A stretch of 64,000 nucleotides of DNA, taken from Oncomelania hupensis. Its lineage: Eukaryota > Mollusca > Gastropoda > Littorinimorpha > Pomatiopsidae. Of this stretch, positions 36,305 to 47,966 are shown piece by piece. The notes below the pieces were generated by a model. That model was not told the origin of the DNA. It was given only the letters and a program-made list of their open reading frames with translations, and did no database searches. Each line of letters begins with the position of its first letter. The first letter of the stretch is position 1. The DNA lies in NCBI GenBank assembly GCA_036898135.1, contig CM072516.1, forward strand, positions 64,006,482-64,070,481, given 5' to 3'. A program made the position numbers and the translations under genes.

Positions 36305-37192
36305 TTCTCGGGGGCTAATTTCCAGAAATTGCCTTCAAAGTTTTGAATTGTAAAATGATCATTACTTCACAACCAGAATTTTCCCATGCATGTATTTGGT
36401 ATCAAAACAATCAGGAAGATGGCAGCAATATGGCAGTGAATTGAGATAAGATGAGAAAATTCACATTATACACCATTCACACAATACTGAACATAAACAA
36501 ATTAAAACAGTACGCACAATTTTATTCTGTACCCATCCATAATGCATAGTGTTTTTAAACATATTAGAAATAAAACAAGTGTTTAGCAAGTCTATAATAA
36601 CTCAAACACATAATAATATATCAAGAACATGGCCTGAATCAATCATTTTTCTAAAATAAACCCTATCATAATGCCCCTTCCCTCCCCCCACCCCCCCCAC
36701 CTCTTAAATCCCTCGTCCGTCAAGTAATCTTTTGTTTAATTGCAAGCAGCTACATCAGCTCAGTTCAAATAGTCAAACAAAGATTACAAACCTAAAACAA
36801 AAGTTTCATTAGGTAGTTTTCAGTCCTAATAATCAAGCTTTAATAATTCCCCGATTCTCCACTCCCTTCCGCATGTCGAATAAATCTGTCGCGTCACAGG
36901 TGTAAATCAAAATAACATGTCATTTTGCTCTGTAAAGTTTAAATAAACACAAATATCAAAGCAAATACTAATTACTAGTAATTTGGTAAATAGTCCTCAT
37001 GTTCATTTCCTAAAACAGACAAACCAACAATAATAAATACTGAGAACATAGTCAACTTGTCATGCTAGTAATATTGAATGCAGGCCAGACTACTTACCTT
37101 TTCAACCACCCCACCCCACCTCCACCCAACAAAATATACTACTGAAATATTTTCCACACTCCTACTGTAATTCTTTCACTGATATCGCCTTT
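36305..37192. other. Gene-free spacer
   Basis: AT-rich unassigned DNA with a C-rich patch at 36675-36705. Several AATAAA motifs on both strands. No exon recognised, although it lies downstream of the minus-strand frame at 37193. Confidence 0.5.
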
Positions 37193-37483
37193 TCAACCTT
37201 TACCTAAATCTATGCAAGTAGAATGACGGATTATTAAAGACACGCCAATAGCGAAGAGGCCTACGAAACATGAATCATTGAATGAAAACAAACAGTATCG
37301 TTTAATAACGGGATCAAGCTTCTGCTCGTCAGAATCATAATCCTCATCACAGTTCCCACTGGCACCATCATAAAAATAGTCTGAAAGCAGGTCTTGGAGC
37401 TCTTCAGAAGCAAAACCAGGTCGATTCAAGGCCCTAGCTACTCTAGCAGACGACACATCTACTGACGCTGGAGACGAAGCCAT
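37193..37483 (-). CDS. Unrecognised 96-residue open frame, possible first exon
   Basis: The first in-frame ATG is at 37483, in the context GAAGTGATGGCT. The product starts MASSPASVDVSS, then ARVARALNRPGF, then an acidic stretch (EELQDLLSDYF, then DEDYDSDEQ) and a hydrophobic C-terminal part (FVGLFAIGVSLII). Composition of the first about 60 residues is protein-like and non-repetitive. I recognise no family; a host gene's first exon and the N-terminus of a transposase both fit. No strong splice donor was identified, and the hydrophobic end may be read-through into an intron. Confidence 0.35.
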   Translation of the reverse strand: MASSPASVDVSSARVARALNRPGFASEELQDLLSDYFYDGASGNCDEDYDSDEQKLDPVIKRYCLFSFNDSCFVGLFAIGVSLIIRHSTCIDLGKG

Positions 37484-38200
37484 CACTTCCGGTTTCCAAA
37501 AAGAATCGGTCACTTACTTTGACAAATTGTTTCTAACAAATGCAACATAAATATTGCAAGAAAACACTTGAAATAGATGTTTGATGAGTTTATCTACATT
37601 AAAAAATTCACTTTGAACTAAAAATCGTCGAAAATCTATAGGAAACACTTCAGTTTTTCACGACCCAGCTAGAGACACATTCGAACACAACTTGTGTCAC
37701 AAGCAAGCTTCGGAACAAGGAATTTCATGAAAAATTCATACGCCACACACTTTTATGTACCAAAACGTAGTACCAATAGGGACTTTTCACCCTCCAGACG
37801 TTATATATCAATCCACATTGGGGATTTCCCTTCATAGTCGGACAAGAAAAGTTGGGGTATAGGAGGTCAATTAGTGCCATTGTTTTAGCAAGGTGTGATC
37901 AACACCCTTATCAAAATCAACAAAATAAACAATGTTTTAGTAATTTTTGAACAAAATCCGTTTGGGATATTAAAGAAAAGTCTTAAATAAAGACAAAGAG
38001 GCAACAACCTTAAAATTGATGGGGTAGCCTATTTTTAGTGTTTTACGGCTGTAGCAGCGAATCAATCCTAGCGTCTTTAGCCGGGTTTTGTCATGCGGCA
38101 ACACATATGTTGAATAACTTATGCCTTGCTGCTCAGTTCAAATAGCGACAGAAACGAGTGGAGATGGAGAGGCAAGCATCAACCTTTGCGAGTCAGCTAT
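37484..38200. other. Gene-free spacer
   Basis: Unassigned AT-rich DNA upstream of the minus-strand open frame. It could hold that frame's promoter, but no element can be supported. Confidence 0.4.
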
Positions 38201-38282
38201 ATATGACGGCCTACTAGCGCCAAAACCGAGAGTTACCATTATCACGAGATAATTGAAATTATCACGTGTTCTGTGTAATTTG
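38201..38282 (+). mobile_element. Truncated end of the palindrome-lattice element
   Basis: About 80 bp nearly identical to 42917-42999: TATGACGGCCTACTAGCGCC, then GAGAGTTACC and ATTATCACGAGATAATT. The homology stops after GTGTAATTT and no right end is present. Confidence 0.8.
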
Positions 38283-38943
38283 GTGAATGAGAAACACCGC
38301 TTGCACAGAACAGCAGTTGTGGATCTGGTATATGTTATATGGTCTGCACTCATTCCGATTTTGAGGAATCATTCTGGCCTAGGTTTATTTCAGCCGTTTG
38401 CCTCAGCAGTCTCTGTCCCCTGTTTGGTTCCTTTATTACGACCCTTGGATTAACCTTTGGAACAATGCACTTTCTGTTTTGCGATGAACTCAGTCTTTGT
38501 TAAACGAATTGTAAGTGCTGTTGGAATTTCACATTGTTATAATCTTCATATGGGGTAAACGTGACACACGTTGCATGTTTTGATCCACAAACGAGCTGAT
38601 TTTATTTGGTATTTCTTCTTGGTGCTGACGTGTACAGTATAAACAGACTTGAATGAGAAGGCAGTTCACAATATTATTTATCTTCGTATGATTTCAGGTG
38701 ATGGAGTGTTTAATTGACCGCGAGATATGTCGCATATCTCGCGTTCCAATAAAATGGGGATCGATCCCCTCAAGTGAAATGATGATTAACAGGGGTTTTG
38801 TCAACGCGGCATCACTACCCCTTGGGGTCATGAGCAATCTTGCCACTGTAGATTGTTCTAACCTATAAAGGGAAAAGTGAAAGCCCCAGTTGAAAACCTG
38901 TCTTGACTTTGTAGGCATGACCAATTCACTGCGGCAACAGTAC
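38283..38943. other. Gene-free spacer with a perfect hairpin
   Basis: Unassigned. Includes CAGGGGT...AACGCGGCATCAC at 38790-38815, which resembles the LINE 5' leader. Confidence 0.45.
38719..38743. other. Perfect 11-bp-stem hairpin
   Basis: CGCGAGATATG, loop TCG, CATATCTCGCG. No T-run follows and no associated gene is visible, so the function is unknown. Confidence 0.6.
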
Positions 38944-39519
38944 CCCCGTTGGGGTGCCGGGGGTTTCAGTATAAATAGTATCCCCACTTTCTGGAAATTT
39001 GGTGCTTTAAATTCCCACTGTCGCTGTCTTCCTCATTTACTCTTTCCCATTCCTGCTCTGTCCTATCACTCTGCTATACTATCTTCTTCTTCGCTAGATC
39101 AATGACCTACCTTTTTTCTTGAAAACTCTTCCTGGACAAGACTCCTTGTTTGTGTATGAGGTCTGTTGGATCAGCTTGGGAGTGTTGGACGCTTTCTGCC
39201 GGGTGGTCACTAGGGTTTCCTATGATGTTATTATTTAGCAATATAGGCATTTTATATGTATATGTTTTGTTGATAATTTATAATGATGTTTGTATTCTAT
39301 TTTGTTTTTGTAACCAGGGGTTCGAGTAGTTGGGGTAAAGCCTCAGCCGTCCCCTGCGTGGGATGTCTTTATTGTAAAGTGACTGGCCGGTGGAGGGCAT
39401 TCAATTTTCCCACTAGGGTTGTTTCAGCAGATCTTTTATGCGGATCGGGGGTTGTCCGGTCCTGATTTGGCTCGGAAGAGTCCGCTGGACCTAAAGCAAC
39501 AATCAATCAATCAATCAAA
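38944..39519 (+). mobile_element. Family A retroposon, full-length copy 4
   Basis: Complete from the C/G-rich 5' hairpin and TATAAATA to the GGTCC/GGACC 3' segment, with an AATCAATCAATC tail. It sits directly next to a LINE 5' fragment, so it probably inserted into or beside that LINE. No clear target-site duplication was found. Confidence 0.85.
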
Positions 39520-39660
39520 CGCGGCATCACTGGGCGAAAGTCTTCTACACAGAAGTCACCGGCCAGGGCGGAGGAACCTCAGGTTAGAGGTTCAACGCCC
39601 ACGTGCTCGGGGCCAAGGCGTGCCATTCTGTACTCGTGGATTTCGGTTGTGGCGAACTAT
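39520..39660 (+). pseudogene. RTE-like LINE 5' fragment
   Basis: Matches reference positions about 33045-33185 (GCATCACTGGGCGAAAG, ACCGGCCAGGGCGGAGGAAC, GTGGATTTCGG) with small deletions. Confidence 0.85.
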
Positions 39661-40104
39661 GGAATTCCCTTTGTAAAATATTTATTTACATTTTTTCAGT
39701 GTTTTCTTAAAAACTACTTTCACCTAAATAATCTTTGAAGCATATTTTCTAAATAATAATTTGCTTACAAACAATGTAAGAGTTCTCTAAATAATATAAG
39801 TTATCCTTAAATAACTTACTATTTACCTAAACAATTCATTGTATACGTAAATAAATTATGATATAGGTAATTAAGGCATTGTTGCTAAATAAGAAATTAT
39901 TTACATATACAATGCATTATTTAGCAGATTGTGTAAAATAATGTATTATTTATAAATGTTTCTAAATAATGATTTTTTAATATCAATATAATTCATTATT
40001 TAGAAGAATTTGTTATTAATGTATTATTTAGAAGATGTTGCTCAACAATGCATTATTTATGTAAACAATTCATTGTTTAGGGACTGTAATTTTCATTTTC
40101 ATCA
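39661..40104. repeat. AT-rich array of CTAAATAAT/ATTATTTAG motifs
   Basis: About 440 bp in which CTAAATAAT-like motifs dominate the left half and their reverse complement ATTATTTAG-like motifs the right half. Irregular spacing. Likely a foldback-type insertion between LINE pieces. Confidence 0.6.
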
Positions 40105-41095
40105 GCCCCAAAATTATTAAAGTCATCAAAAGCCTGTATGACAAAGGTACCAGTGCAGTCCTCCACAACAGCGCCATCGGGAATTGGTTCAGAACAGCAA
40201 TCGGTGTGCGTCAAGGATGCCTACTCTCTTCAACATCTTTCTTGAGCGCATCATGTCAGATGCCCTTGTAAATCATGAAGGCAAATCAAGGCGCTTCAGA
40301 TAAAGTGTCAACAGTGGACAACATACCGGCAGAATTGCTTCAAGCAGGAGACGCGATGATTGACGCCCTCGATATTATCTGTAACAAGATCTGGCAGAGT
40401 GGGGAGTGGCCTGCACTATGGATCCAGTCGCTTGTCATCACTCTTCCAAAAAAGTGTCAAAATTACCGCACCATCAGCCTCATCAACCATCCCAGCAAAG
40501 TCCTCCTGAAAATAATACTCAACAGTTTGAAACCCCAATCTGAACAAATAAGCAGGATGCACGGCTGAGCGAAGTACCACTGAGCAGATTTTCAACCTCA
40601 TAATAATCTGTGAGAAATACCTACAGAACCAACAACATCTTTATCATGTGTTTGTAGACTTCAAGAAAGCAATTGATCGAGTCTGGCATGCAGCTCTGTG
40701 GGCAACCATGTGAATGTACAACATTAGCCACAACATTATTGAAGTCATCAAAATCCTAAATCCAGCACATCACCAAAGGCGAAGTCCGACAGACCACCAA
40801 ACAAGCCATTGGACAACACGATGACATGCTCACAGTGATGAAGAAACGGAAACTCCGATGATATGGCCACGTCACCAGAGCATCAGGCCTTGCAAAGACC
40901 ATTATACAAGGCATGGTGCAAGGAGGCAGAAGAAGATGAAGACAGAAAAAGAGATTGGATGACAAGATTCAAGAATGGATACTGAATGAAGCCATGAAGT
41001 TTGCTGAGGACAGAGACAGATGTAGTACGTTTGTTACACGATCAACTGTGGTGCTCCAACTATTTTGGAGTTACGGGTTAAGATAGGATAGGATT
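40105..41095 (+). pseudogene. Rearranged RTE-like LINE copy
   Basis: Three blocks out of order against the reference: 40105-40290 matches about 35272-35460, 40291-40757 matches about 34800-35306, and 40758-41095 matches about 35955-36302 including the pentamer tail. Frames are broken by stops and indels. Motif A near 40655 reads VFVDFKKA, keeping the Asp that is lost in the full-length copy. Confidence 0.85.
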
Positions 41096-41699
41096 AACAC
41101 GGTACGTACGTCGTTCGCTATCCCTTGTCCTTTGGGAAAGGCTACTAGAAAATCTTTACATAACTTTTAGTTTAACAACTCTAAATGTTTTTTGGTCACT
41201 TAACCTAGCTCAATCGTCATCTCCCTTCTTCCTCTCTAACCTTCCCCTCACCCCTTCCTTATTCTCCCTCACCCCACTCCTGCTGTTCCTTTCTCGATTC
41301 GCTCTCTTTGGGGGAAAAAAAAACCAACTTACTTACCAAGTATGAGAGCTAACGGTAGTCTATTGAATTGTAGTTTTTCACCTGTCGCCAGTATCTATTG
41401 AGGAGTGAGGCACTGTGTAATGGCAGCTTAATAGTGCCTGTGACTCGATACCTTTTCAATAGGACATGTCGGCAATATGTTAATGTCGCCCCTTCGCTTG
41501 CTTTTTGTTAAACGTTCTATAGACAAGTTTTGGGTGCTTTCTTTTTTTTTTTTTTTAAATACCAGACTAGTTAGAATCACTTTCTCCACCCAAAACCCAC
41601 TCCATAACTCTACTCTTTTTTCAAGTTTAAATTAATTAATTTTTTTTTCATTTTTAAGGTCCTTTGCTCGCCATTGAGGAGCAGCTTGTCAGAATGATG
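41096..41699. other. Gene-free spacer
   Basis: CT-rich at 41215-41300 and a poly-T run near 41540. No gene recognised. Confidence 0.5.
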
Positions 41700-42012
41700 G
41701 TTTGAAAACTTTCGTTAGACGAAGTCGAGCGCAGTTAATACTTGGATGGGTGACGATGCTTGGAAGGCAACCACCAGACGACACAAAGAATGGGGGTGGG
41801 GGTGGGGGAGGAGAAGCCCCGCACCAAATACACCCCAGTCAACCCAGCAAGGAATGATAGTACATGGCTCTGCGTAGAACCGGGGAAGATACGAGTAAGG
41901 CAAAAAGGGAGAGGAGATGGACACCGCCTTCATTAGGCTGGCCCACAGAAAAGACAGGTACCATACGCCTCTCTCCCCACCCATTGCAGGGTTACGGGAA
42001 CACATTTACCTT
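41700..42012 (+). mobile_element. SINE-5S, copy 2
   Basis: 5S-like AGTCGAGCGCAGTTAATACT followed by TGGATGGGTGACG at 41721-41754, then the family body (GGGAGAGGAGATGGACACCG, TTAGGCTGGCCCA) and the 3' end GGGTTACGGGAACACATTTACC. Confidence 0.75.
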
Positions 42013-42828
42013 ACCTACCATTAGCCTAATTCTCGCTATATACAGAACAGGCTGCAGTCCATCTTAGTCTTCCTCGAAGAATAAAAGCAAAGTCAAATGG
42101 TCAGTTCTAATTAATGCGAGAGTTTATTGAGGAACTTAAACCAGTTTAATTTGTGTAGTCCCTTCCGAACACTTACCTTTTTCCTCAGTATAATTATTTT
42201 CTTTGAAAAAAAAGTTATTCTAAATGTATTTACTGTTCAATTCGGTCAATGTATTCTATATATACCTTTCTACCATATACTTGATCATGTGTATTTTCTT
42301 GATCATGTAAATCTTCGGATGCCATTCGCTAAAAAAATTTACACAAGAACCCTTTCATCCCTAGAGCGATCTCAAATCTCAACAGTCGCTAACTCTGTTG
42401 CCTAGTCAATCAAGCCAGTTTAGTATGTTTAACTGAAATCATAACTTTCATATTTATTTTGACGATTTATGTACACGTTTAGATGTTTTAGTCATACTTA
42501 TCTATTTTAATGAGTTGATGGTCTTTTTATTGCAGGTGGCGTGCATGTGATGGGTTAAGGCTATGTGTTTGCATGTAGGGCTTACATGGGTGTGTTCAAT
42601 TTGATTAATGTTGATTATCCTGCATTCGTGTATATTTGCATGTATATTCTATGTATTCATAATATATTCATTATGTTTATGAGTGTGTGTGTATGTGCAA
42701 CTTAATTTAAACTTGATTTTCATTATGTTATTATTGTGTGTATTTATTCTGTATTTAATTATATATTGTATTGACAGATTATTTAGTGTGTATGCACACA
42801 CGTGGGTGTGTTGTGAGAGCATGGATAA

Positions 42829-42830
<2 letters not shown>
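42013..42830. other. Gene-free spacer
   Basis: AT-rich unassigned DNA with GTAT-rich stretches. No exon recognised. Confidence 0.5.
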
Positions 42831-42884
<54 letters not shown>

Positions 42885-42888
42885 GAGC
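42831..42888. repeat. (GA)n microsatellite
   Basis: About 28 GA units, one GGGA interruption. Confidence 0.95.
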
Positions 42889-42916
42889 TTAGCCATATGA
42901 CTGTTGTACGTACGGA

Positions 42917-43675
42917 TATGACGGCCTACTAGCGCCAAAACCGAGAGTTACCATTATCACGAGATAATTTGAAATTATCACGTGTTCTGTGTAATTTACA
43001 GAGATACCGGTAATCCGCAGCGTTAATAAATAATTATCAGTATTTGCCATGCTTTCCTAGCGCCAAAACCTGATAATTACTAATATCATGAGATAATTAC
43101 AATTATCAAGAGATCCTATCCTATCACCAAGAGATAAATACAATTATCAAGCGATAATTACAATTATCACTGAAAATTATACATATCAAGACGAGCATGC
43201 GCGGCCCGATGCGCGATGCGCATGCGCCGCAGCGGCACTGTTCCCAGCACGCCTGGGATTTAGCCCTAGTAAAGCGTGGCCAAAACTGAAAAATAGTAAT
43301 TAACACTGTGAATTACCGGTATCCCTGTGAAGTACACAGAACACGTGTTAATTACAATTATCACTGATACTTGTAAGTTTTGCAGATTTTGACGCTAGTA
43401 AGCCGCCTTACCAGAATTAAGCATGATCACGTGAAAATTATAATTATCAAGTGAAAATTTTAATTATTATGTGATAATTACAATTTTCAGTTTTGGCGCA
43501 TTTCCAGGCGGATTAATAGAGCCAAAACTGAAAATTAAACATGATCACTCGAACATATTTGTAATTTTCAATGATAATTGTAATTATCTCTTGATAATTG
43601 TAATTATCCCATGATATTTGTAATTATCACATGATAATTGTAATTATCAGGTTTTGGCGCTAGTAGGCCGCCATA
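42917..43675. mobile_element. 759-bp inverted-repeat element with palindrome lattice
   Basis: The ends are TATGACGGCCTACTAGCGCC and its near-perfect reverse complement (GGCGCTAGTAGGCCGCCATA), each continuing into AAAACC on the inner side. TACGGA flanks both sides (42911-42916 and 43676-43681), a likely 6-bp target-site duplication. The interior is packed with AATTATCAC, GATAATT and AATTGTAATTATC motifs in both orientations. A TCCTATCCTATC string near 43115 resembles a LINE tail remnant. No coding frame. A second, truncated copy is at 38201. Confidence 0.8.
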
Positions 43676-43681
43676 TACGGA

Positions 43682-44161
43682 ACATGTTATTTTGTTCATT
43701 TACTATTTTATGCAAAGCTTCAGCTCAATGCCAAAGACAATTTTCCACTTGTATGTATACTGTGAAAGTATGACAATGAAGATGTACTGTATTGTAATGT
43801 ATTGTATTGTATTTATAAATACTACACTCACAGTCTATTAGTCTTTGTAGTCCCAGTTGCACACTTTCTGACCCTTCCGGCTGATTCAGTTATAAGAAGT
43901 TGTTTTAAATTGCTTTTGCTTTCTGCCCAGTCAAAGTTTTTAAGCTAAGCCTATCTTTAAAATAAAATCATTTTACCCCTCCCCCCACCGCTCCCCACCC
44001 TTAGTTTCATATCGATTAGGACTATAGTCAAAATCTGAAAAAAACAGTATATTAATCTGTGCATTTGTCCTTATGTATTATAATGAGGATAATAAATGAA
44101 TTCGTTTTTGTATTTATTTTTGCAAATTCTCTTACTTGTACTTCATTCCACAGTATCTTTG
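43682..44161. other. Gene-free spacer
   Basis: Unassigned; TGTATTGTATTG-type repeat near 43785-43815. Confidence 0.5.
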
Positions 44162-44250
44162 TCCTATCGCCGTAGCTCAAGTGGTAGAGCGTTCGTTTGG
44201 CACACCGAAGACCAGGTTCGAATCCCGTAGTGGGCGAAATAAAAAGTGGC
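44162..44250 (+). other. tRNA-Ala-like pseudogene or SINE head
   Basis: GCCGTAGCTCAAGTGGTAGA (box A), a loop with GGC at the anticodon position, and GGTTCGAATCCC (box B). The D stem pairs; the anticodon and T stems contain mismatches. A related copy at 16975-17045 supports a SINE rather than a single tRNA gene. Confidence 0.55.
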
Positions 44251-45639
44251 CATTTTTCACTGTCCATTCAAGCAGTATTATTGCTCTGGTGGTTCAGTGT
44301 TGATTTATATCCTTACCCCTTGTTTCCTGGGATGGTTAATATCCCCGTCTGCCATATTGCCAATGGTGGGTGTAGACGAGAAACCTCAATGTTCATATCT
44401 TTCAAAAATGAAGTTCCAAGTCATGATTTTATGTGTGTACGATGCCAATGATTTTTCTTGTTTTGTTTTATGAGAACAGGCAGCCTAACTTACTGCTATG
44501 TTAGTTAATTTTATTTTTATTTTTATTGTAAATGTGTTCATCTCAAGTTATCTTAGCCTAATAAATTCCACGGGGTTTTTTTCCCCTGCCTTTTATGTGT
44601 TATGTCGTCCTATGTAAAATCCATTTTTCACTTAGCTTGACCAATAAGCGAACAAATCGCACTTTCACACCAACGACACGAGTCTCACAAGTAGACGTTA
44701 ACATTGTTCTCGACATGCGTTCAATATCCGAAGATCAAATTGGAAAGTTCTTTCAGTGTAAGAGTCTTTCAATGTAAAGCAACACCGAAATACGTCTTTG
44801 GATGCTATTTTTGACAGACAGACAAGCGAGACCGATTTTTTTAAAGTTAATACCCAGTGAGGAAGACGTTTGCCATCATTCGGTATTTTAACTGGCCGAT
44901 GATACATTGTAAAAAGCCTCCATTTCGAACGACATACTCATTTTCTGAAACAATTCGAAAACAAAGTTGGCTACCAATTTAATGGCCCACTGGTGGTGTT
45001 TTTTTAAAAATAATCTTTTAATGGCCGAAGTACCAAACAAAACTACTATCTTTCCTAGCAAAAGAAATGGAATTTAAAAACAGTACAGAAGGTCTAAAGT
45101 AGACTACCACAGTGCCAGTATAATGTTACACTGTTGGGTTTTCTATGTCGTTTAAGGAGGTCTATAGTTCCAACACAACTGTTATCTACCGTGGCAAAAC
45201 AAATTGAAAGAAAAAAGTACAGTAGGTCTAATTTTCAGACAACATGCTTATCTACCGTAGCCAAAACGTTAACAAGTTGAAACCAAAGTGGTGTGCCTGT
45301 ATCATATTTCACAGTTAAGACATCGTTGTCGGCCATCAATCATGTTCAGCAAGAGACTCTCTCCTGCCGAGTTTCCTTTGGGTTTGGAGACATTCCAATT
45401 TGCCGCCATGTTCATAGAATGCCGAGATGTTTTATTTTTCTCTCCCTCTGACCTGTAGCAGTATACCCCTTGTACGTTGTATCATCATGTAGCCTTAACA
45501 TGCTCCTTACAATCACTACCAGTACCAGTAATCAGAGAAATTGGACATTTAACGCATGTTAGATAAATGGGAATCAACACGGAATTGTGGTGTGTGTTTC
45601 CCCCATCAAATTACAGTAAGCGAAATGAGATTGTTTTAA
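44251..45639. other. Gene-free spacer
   Basis: Read on both strands; no exon, RNA gene or recognised repeat. The first about 190 bp may be the SINE body of the preceding feature. Confidence 0.45.
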
Positions 45640-46012
45640 GCTGCAGTGACAAATACTGTTGCTCATAATTACCGCGTACAATTAGTTCAGGATGGACGCA
45701 TGGATGAGAGCTTAAACCGAGGTCTAGTCTGTGCACCCACGCATTCCATCGTATGGACTTTAAAGATCCTGACGCTCCTGTCCTAGACGGGTGAGTACCG
45801 GCAACATAAACACACCCAGCACGACCTAGGTCTCTTCTCCCCATCGCCGGGGTCGCCCAGAGTTGTGCTCAGTCGTTTTGGCGTCAGACTATACGCCCAA
45901 AGGTTACAGGTGGGCGCCTCGGGCGGCTTGAGTTAGATCCTGTATCGACCAGCGCCATGAGCAGCTCTTGAGCTGGAAAAGTGTTATATAAAAGTGATTA
46001 AAAAATATTTAA
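45640..46012 (+). mobile_element. SINE-D, longest copy
   Basis: Blocks in order: GCATTCCATCGTATGGACTT; CCTAGACGGGTGAGTACCGG; CACACCCAGCACGACCTAGG; TGCTCAGTCGTTTTGGCGTC; GGGCGCCTCGGGCGGCTTGA; GAGCAGCTCTTGAGCTGGAA followed by AAGTGTTATATAA. Copies or parts lie at 10385-11150, 46845-47000, 51675-51845 and 54790-55010. The ctgga-AAAGCGCTATATAA type terminus is typical of several animal SINE/LINE 3' ends. Confidence 0.75.
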
Positions 46013-46244
46013 AAGTACGGTTTTGCTGTATGATTATTTATCCCTTCCATACAACAGTTCTGGAAATATGAAACATCTGCACAGTGAGAATTTATCTCTC
46101 TTTAGCTGTCGTGGCGTGACAGCATAGTGACACACGCTATTGCTTTGAGGAGTTATGGCAGAATCACGCCCGCATGGGTTGGTGTCAATCTAACGTGGAG
46201 AGAAGTGAAACATTGCACAGTATTCAGTTCACTCCGCGGGCTCT

Positions 46245-46365
46245 CTTGAGAACTAGGGGAGGTATGTGAGACGAGATGGATACCCTCCTCACAAAACTGG
46301 TCCTAAAAAAATGAGGCCCCTAACTCCTCTCTCCCCTACGACCAGAAGGTTGTAGGAAACCGTGT
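46245..46365 (+). mobile_element. SINE-5S, 3' part
   Basis: GGGCTCTCTTGAGAACTAGG, then GAGATGGATACC, then CTCTCCCCTACGACC and GGTTGTAGGAAACC match the second half of the SINE-5S body. Confidence 0.65.
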
Positions 46366-46844
46366 CTCGTTTATTTATTTATTTATTTTTTTTAATGTGT
46401 GGACTGCTTATCTCCCTTGTCGTTATGCCCGCCTTACGGAAAGGGCCCCTGCTGGCATTTATGCAAAACTGCCGCCGTGTGTCGCTAGTGTTTGTTGACA
46501 AAATAGGTCCCCGCCTGTCCAGGGGTCGAGTCCATGTAGAGAGATGAGAGAGTAAGGTCGGCCGCTTGACAGTGATCAAATGACGATGACAGCTCGCTTC
46601 CAACCCAGACATCGGGTGGAACTGTCTTCTAATATTCTGTACAACTCTTGGTAACGGTAACGGTAAAGGTCTAAAGTTGCTCCCCTTGTGACCTAATATT
46701 CTTGGCGGCGCATTAGTACGTTGTATAATATCAAACAAATAAGTAATAATATAAAAAAAATCACGGAAGGGTGGTATTTCATTGTGGTTAGGGCTAATGT
46801 TAGCTAATAATAATATTGGCCTTTCAGAGGAGTGTACGAACCGA
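46366..46844. other. Gene-free spacer
   Basis: Unassigned; includes a GGTAACGGTAACGGTAAAGG run near 46651. No gene recognised. Confidence 0.5.
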
Positions 46845-47000
46845 ATTCTAGCCTATTGACGCAAGCATTCCATCGCATGGACTTTAAAAAGATCCTGACC
46901 CTCATGACCTGGACGGGGAGTGCCAGATACACCACCAACAAGCCTAGCAGACAGCACAACCTATTACCCTCCCCTCCGCAACCCCACACTTCCACCCCTC
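46845..47000 (+). mobile_element. SINE-D, partial copy
   Basis: GCATTCCATCGCATGGACTT and GGACGGGGAGTGCCAGATAC match the left half of the longest copy. Confidence 0.65.
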
Positions 47001-47214
47001 CATAGTCTTGGATGGCACTTCTCTGCGACTGCCTCGCTTATGCTGAGAAGGCAACCAAACTTTCGCTCTAATGGGTGACGAATGTTAATGAAATGAACCC
47101 TCACGCTGCTAACTCTAATGTAATCTAATAACTCTCAATAGTTAGGGTTGAGGTTTTGCTAACACGCTAACCCTAGCTGTGATGCTGGGTTAGGTAAAGG
47201 GGTCTCCCTAACAT

Positions 47215-47415
47215 TTCGGTCGTTGGGGATGAAAGGACCTCCATTTTCTCAAGGTCAGCTTAATGAGGGTTGTGCTTAGTTCCTCTCCCTCGTTGCGTTA
47301 CCCTTCCAGGTTCTAAACACATCCAGGTACCCATTTACAGCTGAGTAGATTGGGGTGTGTCGTGCCCTTGTTTCAATCTTATTTTCATCCTGAAGTGGCT
47401 TACGATAAAACATTA
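47215..47415 (-). mobile_element. SINE-5S, minus-strand partial copy
   Basis: GGTCGTTGGGGATGAAAGGA, CTCCCTCGTTGCGTTACCCT, CCAGGTACCCATTTACAGCT and GTGTCGTGCCCTTG are parallel to the copy at 47967-48245, but the 5S-like segment is missing. Confidence 0.7.
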
Positions 47416-47744
47416 CTAGCGTGTGCCCACACTACTGCACTACTACATCATCCTGTGATTTTAACCCTAACATTTTCTTTGGTGTCATCATTCTGTTGAC
47501 AAGTTGTTTTTTTTCCATGGGGAGCTCTCTGGAACATTTGCTAAACTCCTATTCTTCTTGAAACTTGAAACTGTACCCGTCGTCATTATATTATGTATTG
47601 TCAGTTTCTACCGTTCTCCCGATAAGGTAAATTATTCCTTGAAGCTGTGTTGCAATGCTAATCTGGTGGAGAGATTATAATGATTGTTTTGCATAATAAT
47701 GCTAAGACAGGCCTTTAATATTATTTTGCATGCTGATGCTTGTC

Positions 47745-47930
47745 CACAATTTACGCACGCACACGCACAGGCTGACAGACAGAAACACAGGCAGACAGAC
47801 ACACGCACTAACGCACGCACACACACACACACAGGCTGACGGACAGAAACACAGACAGACAGACAGACACACGCACCACGCATGCACACACACATGCACT
47901 CACTCACGCACAGGCACATAAATACAGAGT
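47745..47930. repeat. CA/CAGA-rich microsatellite
   Basis: CACGCA, (CA)n and GACAGACA runs with an internal near-duplication of AGGCTGACRGACAGAAACAC. Confidence 0.85.
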
Positions 47931-47966
47931 TAAAACGAGAGAGAAAAATTGGCGAAAAGTAAAGGT

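Noticed and set aside
43124..43306. Minus-strand frame inside the palindrome-lattice element as a transposase
   Set aside because: Only about 60 codons, composed of lattice motifs, with no recognisable domain.
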